DNA of 64,000 bases from Leifsonia sp. NPDC080035 (lineage in GTDB: Bacteria; Actinomycetota; Actinomycetes; Actinomycetales; Microbacteriaceae). This document shows, piece by piece, positions 42,833 through 51,522 of this stretch (within the stretch, counting starts at the first letter, position 1; every line of letters starts with the position of its first letter). The position numbers and the translations under genes are program-made. The notes under the pieces were generated by a model. That model worked only from the letters and a program-made list of their open reading frames with translations, was not told the DNA's origin and did not search any database. Location of the stretch: contig NZ_CP157390.1 in assembly GCF_040050925.1 (NCBI RefSeq), positions 2,480,001-2,544,000 of the forward strand. The letters are read 5' to 3'.

Positions 42833-44158
42833 CGGCGCGGATCGCTTGGTCTTGACGGAGAGCACGACGAGCAGCGTCCATCCCGCCTCGATGAGGATGC
42901 GACTCTCGGCGAAGCTCTGGGCGATGAGGGCGGCGATCACGAGCAGCGGAAGGAGCGTCAGCGCCGTGTAGGGGATGTCGTCGACCACTGCCGCTCGCGG
43001 CCGGTCGACCGCGGTGAACCACGACCGCCAGAGGGTGGACAGCACCAGCAGGATGAAGACGACCAGGCCGAGGATGCCGAGCTGCAGCCACACGTCGAGC
43101 CAGGCGTTGTGCGCCTGCAGGTAGACGACGCCGCCGCGCTCGGCGAGGTTCTTGAACGGTGCGGTCCAGGGCGCCCAGTAGCTCACCCAGCCCCAGCCGA
43201 ACGCGGGCCGCTGCTGCGCGAGGCCGATCACCTTGTCCCAGATGTCCAGGCGTCCGGTGAGGTCCTCGCTCTTGCCAAGCAGGGCGGGGATGCGGGAGGC
43301 GAACACCGAGCCGAGCACGACGACTACCACGAGCAGCGCCCCGGCGGTGAGGTAGACCGGCGTGCGGCGCTCGGGCCCTGCTCGACGCGTCCAGAGGGCG
43401 AAGCCGAGCACGACGGCGGTGACGAGCCCGGCGACGATCACCGTCGACGAGCGGGTGAGGGCGAGGGTGAGAACGGCGACGACCAGCCACGCGATAGCCG
43501 AGCCGCGCCGGACGGTGCGGTCGGCGAGCTGGATTCCGAAGACGATGAGGGCGAGCAGCGCGATCATCGCCAGCAGGTTGCTGTTGCCGACGATGCCCTG
43601 GATCTGTCCGCCGTGGAAAAGCAGGCCGCGGCTCCAGTAGAAGGCCTGCGGGAGGTGGCCGGGGGGAACCGGCTGCGCGGGCGTGAGCGGCAGGACCGGA
43701 TGGCGGACGAAGACCGCGACGATGAACTCGAACAGCAGTGAGAGCCCGAGGATCCAGCGGAACGCGTTGCCGAGCGCCGTGAGCAGGCCCGCCCAGCCGA
43801 GGCACAGGGCGAGGAAGACCGCCCCGGCCGTCGTCGCCAGGGTCGCGAGGACGCCGAGCGCGCTCGCCCCCGGGTACGCCGACCACGCGATCGAGACGAT
43901 CGCGAGCAGAAGGAAGAGGAGCAGCGTTTTCGGCGCCTTCCGCCACGAGAACGCGGGACGCATTCGGACGAGGAGGACGATGCTCCCCGCCGCCAGCAGG
44001 CCGGCGAGGATGAAGTACCCCGGCCAGCTGATCAGGTTGCGCCAGAAGTCGCCGGCGAACAGGGTGAACAGCAGGAGGGACGCGAACACCGACACTCCGG
44101 TGCCGGACGACCGGCGCGCGGCGTCGACGGTGGCGCTCAGCACGGACGGTCTACTCAC
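42830..44158 (-). CDS. O-antigen ligase/polymerase-like membrane protein (copy 2)
   Basis: The product is a 442-residue protein with the same layout as copy 1. It has GGQIQGIVGNSNLLAMIALL, AFGWGWVSYWAPW and QAHNAWLDVWLQLGILGL, the His-x-x-x-Leu...Gly-x-x-Gly arrangement of Wzy_C proteins. The two copies differ enough in sequence to suggest different acceptors. It starts at GTG 44158 with TATTCT 7 bases upstream. manA lies immediately upstream on the same strand, so read-through from manA is possible. Confidence 0.85.
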   Translation of the reverse strand: MSRPSVLSATVDAARRSSGTGVSVFASLLLFTLFAGDFWRNLISWPGYFILAGLLAAGSIVLLVRMRPAFSWRKAPKTLLLFLLLAIVSIAWSAYPGASALGVLATLATTAGAVFLALCLGWAGLLTALGNAFRWILGLSLLFEFIVAVFVRHPVLPLTPAQPVPPGHLPQAFYWSRGLLFHGGQIQGIVGNSNLLAMIALLALIVFGIQLADRTVRRGSAIAWLVVAVLTLALTRSSTVIVAGLVTAVVLGFALWTRRAGPERRTPVYLTAGALLVVVVVLGSVFASRIPALLGKSEDLTGRLDIWDKVIGLAQQRPAFGWGWVSYWAPWTAPFKNLAERGGVVYLQAHNAWLDVWLQLGILGLVVFILLVLSTLWRSWFTAVDRPRAAVVDDIPYTALTLLPLLVIAALIAQSFAESRILIEAGWTLLVVLSVKTKRSAP

Positions 44159-44171
44159 TCTGCGAAGAATA
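44156..44171 (-). promoter_or_regulatory. -10 element and leaderless start of ligase copy 2
   Basis: TATTCT (44171-44166) plus 7 bases precedes GTG 44158. Confidence 0.5.
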
Positions 44172-44173
44172 GC

Positions 44174-45325
44174 TCACCGGTTCGGCATGGCGAGGAAGAG
44201 GGTCCCGGCCCCTCCGCCGACGGTGAGGCGGCTCTCGTCCGCGACGACGACGGCGTCCCCGCGGTCGAGGTGCACCGCTCCCGCTGCGCCGGTCAGCTCG
44301 ACCGCCCCGGCCGTGCAGAGCGCGATCGCCGTCCCGGTCAGGCTCACCTCGGCGCTCGCCACGTCGCCGCCGACCTCGATGTGGTCGAGCGCGAAGTCGG
44401 GGACGTCCGGCCGGAACTCCTCCACGCCGGGGGCCGGCCGCTCGGGCGGCAGAGGCGTCGCGGCGATGGGGGAGAAGTCGAGCACGCTCACGAGCTCCGG
44501 CACGTCGATCCGCTTCGGGGTGAGGCCGCCGCGCAGCACGTTGTCGGACGCGGCCATCAGCTCGATCCCGAGGCCGCGCAGGTACGCGTGGATGTTCCCC
44601 GCCGGCAGGTAGAGCACCTGCCCCGGCGAGAGGGCGACCCGGTTGAGCAGCAGCGCGAGCACGATGCCGGGGTCGCCGGGAAACGCAGCGGACAGCATCC
44701 GCACGGTGTCCGCCGTCTGACCTTCGCGGTCGGCTGCGGCCTGGACGACGGCGGTCACCAGCTCGCCGACCTCGGGGGATCCGCCGAGCAGCCACTCGGT
44801 CGCCCGGCGCAGCACCGCGCCCGGCTCCCCGTCGAGGGTGGCCGCGAACGTCCTGATCGCGGGAGCGTCGCCGAGCTCCTCCAGCGCGACCCGGCTGAGG
44901 GCGGGGTCGCGGAAGCCGCAGAGCGCGTCGAAGGGGTCGGACAGTGCGAAGATCAGCTCCGGCTTGTGGAACGGGTCCTTGTAGTTGCGCTCGGGCGAGT
45001 CCGCAGCCAGGCCCGCCGCGTTCTCGCGGTCGAAGCCTGCTCGGGCCTGCTCGGGGGACGGGTGGGCCTGCAGCGAGAGTGGGCCGTCGGCCGCGAGCAC
45101 CTTGAGCAGGTACGGCAGCCTGCCCGCGGTGACCGGCCAGGACGCAAGGTCCGTCGCGCCGTCCGCCTGGGCGGGGTCGAGGATGCGCGAGGGCGACCCG
45201 GGATGCGCTCCGAGCCACAGCTCCGCCTCCGGTCCGCCGCTCGGTCGCGTGCCGAGGAGACCGGCGATCGCCGTGGTCGACCCCCAGGCGTAGTCCCGCG
45301 GGGTGTTGCCGATGCGCACAAACAT
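44174..45325 (-). CDS. manA: Mannose-6-phosphate isomerase, class I
   Basis: The product is a 383-residue cupin-type isomerase interconverting fructose-6-phosphate and mannose-6-phosphate. Zinc-site elements are visible: LSLQAHPSPEQA, YKDPFHKPELIFAL and YLPAGNIHAYLRGLGIELM. The start is ATG 45325 (MFVRIGNTPRDYAWG) with a GAAGGGA ribosome site 7 bases upstream; the frame extends to 45436 without support. With manB at 53688 it supplies mannose-1-phosphate for glycans. It is divergent from the acyl-CoA dehydrogenase. Confidence 0.94.
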   Translation of the reverse strand: MFVRIGNTPRDYAWGSTTAIAGLLGTRPSGGPEAELWLGAHPGSPSRILDPAQADGATDLASWPVTAGRLPYLLKVLAADGPLSLQAHPSPEQARAGFDRENAAGLAADSPERNYKDPFHKPELIFALSDPFDALCGFRDPALSRVALEELGDAPAIRTFAATLDGEPGAVLRRATEWLLGGSPEVGELVTAVVQAAADREGQTADTVRMLSAAFPGDPGIVLALLLNRVALSPGQVLYLPAGNIHAYLRGLGIELMAASDNVLRGGLTPKRIDVPELVSVLDFSPIAATPLPPERPAPGVEEFRPDVPDFALDHIEVGGDVASAEVSLTGTAIALCTAGAVELTGAAGAVHLDRGDAVVVADESRLTVGGGAGTLFLAMPNR

Positions 45326-45393
45326 CCGTCGTCGTCCCTTCCGATTCGTTAGACCAAAGTACCAACGGCTTTGCCCGGTCCGGCGCGGCTTCG

Positions 45394-45399
45394 TAGGCT
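45394..45399 (+). promoter_or_regulatory. -10 element of the acyl-CoA dehydrogenase gene
   Basis: TAGGCT lies 39 bases before ATG 45439, giving a normal leader. Confidence 0.35.
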
Positions 45400-45438
45400 G
45401 TCGCTGCCCGAAAGCCGACCGGACGCAATGGAGCACAC

Positions 45439-46617
45439 ATGTCCTTCGAATCCCTCGCCAGTGACTTCTACGGCTTCGAGGACCTCCTCACCGAGCGTGA
45501 GAAGGACTTCCTCGTCACCCTTCGCGGCGCGCTGGAGACCGAGATCAAGCCCATCGTCAACGAGTACTGGGAGAAGGCGGAGTTCCCGCACCACATCGTC
45601 GAGGTGCTGCACCGCAACGGAGCCATCGGGCTCGGTTTCCCCGAGACGGCGCCGTTCGAGAACTCGGCGGTGTTCCGCGGCTGGGTGGCGTTGGAGCTCG
45701 CCCGCGTCGACGCGTCGGTGAGCACGTACGTGGGCGTCCAGAACGGTCTGGCGCTCGGCGCGATCGGCGTGTGCGGATCGCAGGAGCAGCGCGACGAGTG
45801 GCTGCCGAAGCTGACCAGCGGCGAGGTGATCGGCGCGTTCGGCCTGACAGAGCCGACGTCCGGATCCGACTCCGCACAGGGCCTGCAGACCGTCGCGACG
45901 CGCGACGGCGACGACTGGATCCTGAACGGGTCCAAGCGCTGGATCGGCAACGCCACCTTCAGCGACATCACGATCATCTGGGCCAAGAGCGCCGAGGACG
46001 GCCAGGTGAAGGGCTTCATCGTCCCGACCGGCACCCCCGGGTACACGGCGACGAAGATCGAGGGCAAGCAGTCCCTCCGGATGGTGCAGAACGCCGACAT
46101 CGTGCTCGAGGACGTGCGGGTGCCGGAGTCGCTGCGGCTGCAGAACGCGAACAGCTTCCGCGACACCGCGGCCGTGCTCCGGCTCACCCGCGCCGAGGTC
46201 GCGTGGGCGGCGGTCGGCGTCGCGATCGGGGCGTACGAGGCCGCGCTGAAGTACTCGAAGGAGCGCGTGCAGTTCGGCAAGCCGATCGCGAAGCACCAGC
46301 TCGTGCAGGACCACCTCGTGAAGTCCATCGGCGACATCACCGCGTCCATCGCGCTCTGCACCCGCGTCTCGCAGATGCTCGACGACGGCATCCAGCGCGA
46401 CGAGCACTCGGCGCTGGCCAAGGCGTTCGCCACCGTCAGGATGCGCGAGACGGTGGCGCGCTGTCGCGAGGTCCTGGGCGGCAACGGCATCGTCCTCGAG
46501 TACGACGTCGCCCGCTTCTTCGCCGACGCCGAGGCGCTGTACTCCTACGAGGGCACGCGCGAGATGAACACGCTCATCGTCGGCCGGGCGATCACCGGCG
46601 AGGCCGCCTTCGTCTGA
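45439..46617 (+). CDS. Acyl-CoA dehydrogenase (glutaryl-CoA dehydrogenase-like)
   Basis: The product is a 392-residue flavoenzyme. The FAD/substrate motif GAFGLTEPTSGSDSAQGLQT and the WIGNATFSDITIIWAK region are typical. The catalytic base is predicted at Glu371 in LYSYEGTREMNTLIVGRAIT, the YEGT arrangement used by glutaryl-CoA dehydrogenases. It therefore may oxidise and decarboxylate glutaryl-CoA in lysine/tryptophan breakdown, but specificity is unproven. It has no obvious link to glycans; an acyl-CoA dehydrogenase (fadE25) also sits in the comparable M. tuberculosis region as I recall. Confidence 0.93.
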   Translation: MSFESLASDFYGFEDLLTEREKDFLVTLRGALETEIKPIVNEYWEKAEFPHHIVEVLHRNGAIGLGFPETAPFENSAVFRGWVALELARVDASVSTYVGVQNGLALGAIGVCGSQEQRDEWLPKLTSGEVIGAFGLTEPTSGSDSAQGLQTVATRDGDDWILNGSKRWIGNATFSDITIIWAKSAEDGQVKGFIVPTGTPGYTATKIEGKQSLRMVQNADIVLEDVRVPESLRLQNANSFRDTAAVLRLTRAEVAWAAVGVAIGAYEAALKYSKERVQFGKPIAKHQLVQDHLVKSIGDITASIALCTRVSQMLDDGIQRDEHSALAKAFATVRMRETVARCREVLGGNGIVLEYDVARFFADAEALYSYEGTREMNTLIVGRAITGEAAFV

Positions 46618-46692
46618 GCGCCGTCGTCCTGGCCGCACTGCTCCGACCGATAGGGTGGCCCCTGTCGGCTGAGCAGAGCAGGAGGACGTTCC

Positions 46693-47655
46693 GTGGCGTG
46701 GTTGGTGACCGGAGGCGCAGGCTACATCGGCTCGCACGTTGTGCGGGCGTTCCGCGAGGAGGGCATCGGCGTCGTCGTGGTCGACGACCTCTCCAGCGGG
46801 CATGAGGAGTTCGTCCCCTCCGATGTGCCGTTCTACCGCGGCACCATCCTCGACGGTGCGCTGCTGGAGCGGATCTTCGCCGAGAACGAGATCAGCGGCG
46901 TCGTCCACGTGGCCGGCTTCAAGTACGCGGGCGTCTCCGTGCAGCGACCGCTGCACACCTACGAGCAGAACGTCACCGCCACCGCGGTGCTGCTCGGCGC
47001 GATGCAGGAGGCGGGCGTCGACGCGGTCGTCTTCTCCTCCTCCGCCGCGGTGTACGGGACGCCCGATGTCGACATCGTCACCGAGGCGACGCCGAAGAAC
47101 CCGGAGTCGCCGTACGGCGAGTCCAAGCTGATCGGGGAGTGGCTGCTCCGCGACCAGGGCGTCGCCGCCGGGCTCCGGCACACGTCCCTGCGCTACTTCA
47201 ACGTCGTCGGCTCCGGCGACCCCGCGTTGCGGGACACCAGCCCGCACAACCTCTTCCCGCTCGTCTTCGACGCGCTCGTCGCCGGCCGCACCCCGCGCAT
47301 CAACGGCGACGACTACCCGACGCCGGACGGCACCTGCGTGCGCGACTACATCCATGTCGCCGACCTCGCGGTGTCGCACGTCGCCGCGGCCAAGCGGCTG
47401 GACGCCGGCGAGCCGATCGAGCCCGTCTACAACCTCGGCAGCGGCGACGGCGTCAGCGTCGGCGAGATCATGTCGACCGTCGCGACGGTGACCGGAATCG
47501 CCTTCACCCCAGAAGTGGGGCCTCGACGGGCGGGCGATCCGGCGAGGATCGTGGCCTCGGGAGAGCTCGCCGCGCGCGATCTCGACTGGAAGATGCGTCA
47601 CTCCCTCGACGAGATGGTGCGCAGCGCCTGGGAAGCACGCCAGGCGGCGTCCTGA
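46693..47655 (+). CDS. galE: UDP-glucose 4-epimerase
   Basis: The product is a 320-residue extended SDR. It starts AWLVTGGAGYIGSHVVRAF and shows VVVDDLSSGHEEF, FSSSAAVYGTPDVD, the catalytic SPYGESKLIGEW and DGTCVRDYIHVADLAVSHV. It begins at GTG 46693 behind a strong AGGAGGAC ribosome site. TAGGGT at 46651-46656 could be the -10. It is closer to classical GalE than the 37335 copy in its ASP/SSG region and makes UDP-galactose for the glycan or for galactose use. Confidence 0.92.
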   Translation: MAWLVTGGAGYIGSHVVRAFREEGIGVVVVDDLSSGHEEFVPSDVPFYRGTILDGALLERIFAENEISGVVHVAGFKYAGVSVQRPLHTYEQNVTATAVLLGAMQEAGVDAVVFSSSAAVYGTPDVDIVTEATPKNPESPYGESKLIGEWLLRDQGVAAGLRHTSLRYFNVVGSGDPALRDTSPHNLFPLVFDALVAGRTPRINGDDYPTPDGTCVRDYIHVADLAVSHVAAAKRLDAGEPIEPVYNLGSGDGVSVGEIMSTVATVTGIAFTPEVGPRRAGDPARIVASGELAARDLDWKMRHSLDEMVRSAWEARQAAS

Positions 47656-47750
47656 GCGTCACTCGATGGGGGTAGAAAGCCCGCGCGTGTCGCGATCGTT
47701 GTCGAAGCCCGGCGCGTCGTGAACTCTCGACCAGGGCTTAAGGCTTTACG

Positions 47751-47774
47751 ATTCGCGACTTGACTGTCGCGAAT
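47751..47774. promoter_or_regulatory. Perfect 9-bp dyad around the whiB -35 box (putative operator)
   Basis: ATTCGCGAC (47751-47759) and GTCGCGAAT (47766-47774) are perfect inverted arms. The 6-base spacer is exactly TTGACT, the -35 box of the whiB promoter. A homodimeric regulator bound here would block RNA polymerase. A partial half-site, GTCGCGAT, lies upstream near 47687. Confidence 0.6.
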
Positions 47775-47788
47775 GACAACGGTGTAAT
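47760..47788 (+). promoter_or_regulatory. whiB promoter (-35 TTGACT, -10 TGTAAT)
   Basis: TTGACT (47760-47765) is separated by 17 bases from TGTAAT (47783-47788). The start of transcription would be near 47795, giving a leader of about 45 bases before ATG 47840. This is the best -35/-10 pair I found in the window. Confidence 0.65.
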
Positions 47789-47839
47789 TATTGCGAAGCG
47801 CAACACATGCGCGAGCAATGCATGGGTGGGGAGACCGAT

Positions 47840-48169
47840 ATGACAGTTCCTGAATATCGCTCTGGGGTACCCGACGACTGGTTCATCGATCCGGTGCGAC
47901 TCGGGGTTCCGGGTGTCAGGACCAACGCGGAGGATGTCGAGGACGACAACCCGCTGTCCTGGCAGACCGACGCCCTGTGCGCGCAGACGGATCCGGAGGC
48001 GTTCTTCCCCGAGAAGGGCGGCTCCACGCGCGACGCCAAGCGGATCTGCGGTTCCTGCGAGGTGAGGTCCCAGTGCCTCGAATACGCGCTCGCCAACGAC
48101 GAGCGGTTCGGGATCTGGGGCGGCCTCTCCGAGCGCGAGCGCCGCAAGCTCCGCAAGCGCGCCGGCTGA
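47840..48169 (+). CDS. whiB2: WhiB-family iron-sulfur transcriptional regulator (WhiB2/WhmD-like)
   Basis: The product is a 109-residue WhiB protein. Four cysteines, Cys47, Cys70, Cys73 and Cys79, form the [4Fe-4S] site. The GIWGG turn is at 91-95, followed by the basic SERERRKLRKRAG tail. WhiB2/WhmD/WhiB regulators control septation and development with the sigma factor (family knowledge), and this neighbourhood (manB, DUF3499, metallopeptidase) is where whiB2 sits in mycobacteria. ATG 47840 has GGGGAG 6 bases upstream; an ATG at 47807 would add 11 residues. Its promoter carries a striking palindrome. Confidence 0.93.
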   Translation: MTVPEYRSGVPDDWFIDPVRLGVPGVRTNAEDVEDDNPLSWQTDALCAQTDPEAFFPEKGGSTRDAKRICGSCEVRSQCLEYALANDERFGIWGGLSERERRKLRKRAG

Positions 48170-48226
48170 CGCGAGCCGAATCCGCGCCGCGCCCGAACCG
48201 ATACCGGGATCGGCGCGACCCCAACT

Positions 48227-48243
48227 TAGGCTGACTCCCGATG
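48227..48243 (+). promoter_or_regulatory. -10 element near the start of the large glycosyltransferase
   Basis: TAGGCT (48227-48232) plus 8 bases precedes ATG 48241. There is no ribosome site. Confidence 0.5.
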
Positions 48244-51200
48244 TATCCGAGAGTCACCGCCATCATCGTCGCCCACAGCGGCGGCCCCCGCCTGGAGCGC
48301 ACTCTCGACGCGATCGCGGCGCAGACCCGCACCCCGGATGCCGTGATCGCCGTCGACTGTGCGAGCTCCGACGACGCTGCGCGCCTGCTCTCCGAGGCTC
48401 AGCCGACCCAGCTGCTCAGCATCCCCGAGAAACTGCCGTTCGGAGCGGCGATCGGCGCCGCCGTCCGCGTGCTCCCGCCCGCCTCGTCCGCCGATGAGCT
48501 GCTCTGGCTGCTCGCCCACGACACCGCTCCGGAGCCGGGGGCGCTCGAGGCACTGCTGGCGGCCCTCGAGGTCTCGCCGTCCGTCGCCGTCGTGGGCCCG
48601 AAGCTGGTGGACGCGGAGGACCCGGCGTTCATCCGCGAGTTCGGCGAGGCGATGACCCCGTTCGGCGCGTCTGTGCCGCTGGTCGAGAACGAGCTCGACC
48701 AGGCGCAGCACGACGGCCTGAGCGACGTCCTCGCCGTGTCCTCCGCGGGGATGCTCGTGCGCCAGTCGCTCTGGGAGAAGCTGGACGGCTTCGATCCCGC
48801 TCTCCCCACCGTGGACGACGGACTCGACTTCTGCACCAGGGCGCGCCTGGCGGGCTTCCGCGTCACCCTCGTCGCTCAGGCGCGCGTCGCCGTGCACGGC
48901 GACGGTCTCGCAGGCCCGAACCTGTCCCGCCGCTGGTCGGTGCGCCGACGCCTCGCAGGCGAGCGCCGTCGCGCCCAGCTGCACAGGAGGATGGCGTACG
49001 CGCCGGGCTGGGCCGTGCCGCTGCACTGGCTCACGCTGGTGCCGCTCGCGATCCTCCGGTCGCTGCTGCGGCTGCTGCGCAAGGAGCCGGGGTCGATCGG
49101 AGGCGAGCTGGCGGCGGCGTTCCGCGTCGCGTTCTCCGGACTCGCCGTCTCCAACGCCCGGCGCAGACTCGCCGCGGCCAGGTCGGTGGGCTGGGCGGCG
49201 ATCGCGCCGTTGCGCATCCCCTTCGCCGAGGTGCGGCGCTCGCGGGCGCTCAAGCGCGAGGCCGCGCTGGTCGGCCAGCAGGGCGAGCGGCAGGAGCTGG
49301 ACTTCTTCGGCACCGGCGGCGGCTGGACCGTGCTCGCCGCACTCGTCGTCGGCGTCGCGATCTTCTACCCGTTGGTCGGCTCCGGCACCGTCGCCGGCGG
49401 CGGTCTGCTGCCGCTGAACGCGTCCGTCGGCGAGCTCTGGTCGAACCTCGGCTACGGGTGGCGCGACCTCAGCCTCGGTTTCGTCGGCGCGGCGGACCCA
49501 TTCTCCGCGGTGCTCGCCGTTCTCGGCACGTTGACCTTCTGGCAGCCGTCGCTCGCGCTGCTCGGCCTCTACCTGCTCGCACTGCCGCTGGCCGCGCTCG
49601 GCGCGTGGCTCGCCGCGGCGCGGTTGACGGCGAAGGGGACGCTGCGGGCCTTCGGCGCCCTCGCCTACGCGTTCGCGCCGACGCTGCTGATCGCGATGCA
49701 GGGAGGACGGCCGTCGGCCGTCCTCGCGCACATCCTGCTGCCGTGGCTGTTCTTCGCGGGACTGGCCGCCCGGCGTTCCTGGGCCGCCAGTGCGACGACC
49801 GCTCTGCTCGCCGCGGCGACGGCCGCGTGCGCGCCCGTGCTGATCCCCGCCCTCGTTGTCGCGTGGATCGCCGCGATCGTGTTCGCAGGCAAGCGCGCTG
49901 CCCGGATCGTCTTCATCCCGCTGCCCGCGCTCGTGCTGTTCGCGCCGCTGGTCATCGAGCAGGCGCGCCGCGGAGCGTGGCTGTCCGTCTTCGCCGACCC
50001 CGGCGTCGCCCTGGACGCCAGGCACGCCCCCGCATGGCAGCTCGCCCTCGGCCTGCCCGACGGGACGCTGGGCGGCTGGCACGTCCTCGCCTCCGACCTG
50101 TTCCTGCCGCAGGCCGCGCCGAACATCATCGTCCCGATCCTGCTCGCGCCGCTCGGGGTGCTGGCGATCCTGGCCCTCTTCCTGCGCGGCACCGTGCGGG
50201 CGATCGTCGCCCTCGTGGTCGCGCTCGCCGGGTTCCTCACCGCCGTCGCCGCGCTCCAGCTCGAGATCGCCGTCTCCGGCTCGGTCGTGGTGCCGATCTG
50301 GCCGGGAAGCGCCGTCAGCCTGTACTGGCTCGGCCTAACCGGTGCCGCCGTGCTGGCCCTCTCCGCGCTCGGCCGCGGCGCCATCGCGCCGGCGTGGGTG
50401 GCCATCGTCACGCTCGCGATCGTCGCTCTGCCGTCGGCGATCGTGGCATACACGCCGCACGCCGTCGTGACCGCGAGCGACGGCCGGACGATGCCCGCCG
50501 TCGTCACGGCGAAGGCGTCGACGCAGCCACGCACGGGGACGCTCCGGATCACGCCCCAGCCGGACGGCGGCATCCGCGCGGACATCGTCCGCGGCAACGG
50601 CCAGACGCTGGACGAGCAGACGACGCTGAGCTCGACCGAGCGCGCGCTGACACAGGACCAGAAGCAGCTCGCCCTGCTCGCAGGAAATCTCTCCTCGCGC
50701 AGCGGCTACGACGCCAAGGATCAGCTGAGCGAGCTCGGCGTCGACTTCGTCCTGCTCACCCCCTCCGCGACCGCGATCGGCAGCACGGACACCACGGCCG
50801 CGGATGCGACCGGCACCCGCGCGGCGGTGGCGCTGGATGCGAACCCGCTGCTCACCTCGGTCGGCGACACCGCGACCGGCCGGCTGTGGGCGTTCGACCG
50901 CGGGACGACGAGCGTTCCGGCCGCCGCGCAGATCCCCGCGGGAGCCGGCGGGTTCTGGCGCGTGCTCGTGCTGCTCGTGCAGGGCGTCGTGATCGGCGTC
51001 ACGCTGCTCCTCGCGATCCCCACCAGCAGGTCGGCGGACCGCGTCTCCGAGCTGACCGGGCGTCGTCCGAAGCGCGGCCGCGACGAGCGCGCGGTGGAGC
51101 CGGACGACCAGCCGGACCCGCCGTCGGCCGAGTCCGAGACGACGATCGCGGAGGAGAGCCTCGACGAGTGGGAGGCGGAGCCCGACATCGAGGCGGCCGT

Positions 51201-51522
51201 CGAATCCGCCGAGGAGGAGGACGCGTCGGAGGTGGAGCGGGAGCCGGAGCCGGAGCCCGAGCCGTCGCCCGAGCCGGAGCCGGAGTCCGAACCGCAGCCG
51301 GAGTCCGAACCGCAGCCGTCGCCGGAGCCGGAACGGGAGGCCGACGTCACGGTCGAACGCGTTCCCGTCCAGGACCCGGAGCCCGACGTCGAGCCGGAGC
51401 CGGACGCCGACCGGGAACGGCAGCCCGCGAGCGTCTCCGCCGGCGCTCCCACCACGCTCGAGGAGGGCCTCGAGGAGACCATCATCCGACCCCGACGGAC
51501 CGAAGGAGGCGACCGTGGCTGA
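48241..51522 (+). CDS. Large membrane glycosyltransferase family 2 with acidic Pro-rich tail
   Basis: The product is a 1093-residue protein. Residues 1-240 form a GT2 domain: VTAIIVAHSGGPRLERTLDA, AVDCASSDDAARLL, LWLLAHDTAPEPG and VDDGLDFCTRARLAGFRV. Residues 355-730 hold about ten hydrophobic segments. An outer domain of about 170 residues follows, then a last membrane segment near 905-927. The final 160 residues are highly charged, with Glu-Pro repeats around 998-1060. Such giant GT2 proteins followed by DUF5719 are conserved near whiB2 in actinobacteria and may act in wall-glycan synthesis. It overlaps the next gene by 8 bases. Confidence 0.88.
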   Translation: MYPRVTAIIVAHSGGPRLERTLDAIAAQTRTPDAVIAVDCASSDDAARLLSEAQPTQLLSIPEKLPFGAAIGAAVRVLPPASSADELLWLLAHDTAPEPGALEALLAALEVSPSVAVVGPKLVDAEDPAFIREFGEAMTPFGASVPLVENELDQAQHDGLSDVLAVSSAGMLVRQSLWEKLDGFDPALPTVDDGLDFCTRARLAGFRVTLVAQARVAVHGDGLAGPNLSRRWSVRRRLAGERRRAQLHRRMAYAPGWAVPLHWLTLVPLAILRSLLRLLRKEPGSIGGELAAAFRVAFSGLAVSNARRRLAAARSVGWAAIAPLRIPFAEVRRSRALKREAALVGQQGERQELDFFGTGGGWTVLAALVVGVAIFYPLVGSGTVAGGGLLPLNASVGELWSNLGYGWRDLSLGFVGAADPFSAVLAVLGTLTFWQPSLALLGLYLLALPLAALGAWLAAARLTAKGTLRAFGALAYAFAPTLLIAMQGGRPSAVLAHILLPWLFFAGLAARRSWAASATTALLAAATAACAPVLIPALVVAWIAAIVFAGKRAARIVFIPLPALVLFAPLVIEQARRGAWLSVFADPGVALDARHAPAWQLALGLPDGTLGGWHVLASDLFLPQAAPNIIVPILLAPLGVLAILALFLRGTVRAIVALVVALAGFLTAVAALQLEIAVSGSVVVPIWPGSAVSLYWLGLTGAAVLALSALGRGAIAPAWVAIVTLAIVALPSAIVAYTPHAVVTASDGRTMPAVVTAKASTQPRTGTLRITPQPDGGIRADIVRGNGQTLDEQTTLSSTERALTQDQKQLALLAGNLSSRSGYDAKDQLSELGVDFVLLTPSATAIGSTDTTAADATGTRAAVALDANPLLTSVGDTATGRLWAFDRGTTSVPAAAQIPAGAGGFWRVLVLLVQGVVIGVTLLLAIPTSRSADRVSELTGRRPKRGRDERAVEPDDQPDPPSAESETTIAEESLDEWEAEPDIEAAVESAEEEDASEVEREPEPEPEPSPEPEPESEPQPESEPQPSPEPEREADVTVERVPVQDPEPDVEPEPDADRERQPASVSAGAPTTLEEGLEETIIRPRRTEGGDRG

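Noticed and set aside
45349..47601. 750-codon minus-strand frame across the acyl-CoA dehydrogenase and galE
   Set aside because: Shadow of two well-supported plus-strand genes.
51235..51420. Possible tandem DNA repeat (gagccg-type units)
   Set aside because: It is the coding sequence of the Glu-Pro tail. The units are irregular and in frame, so this is protein composition and not a separate repeat element.
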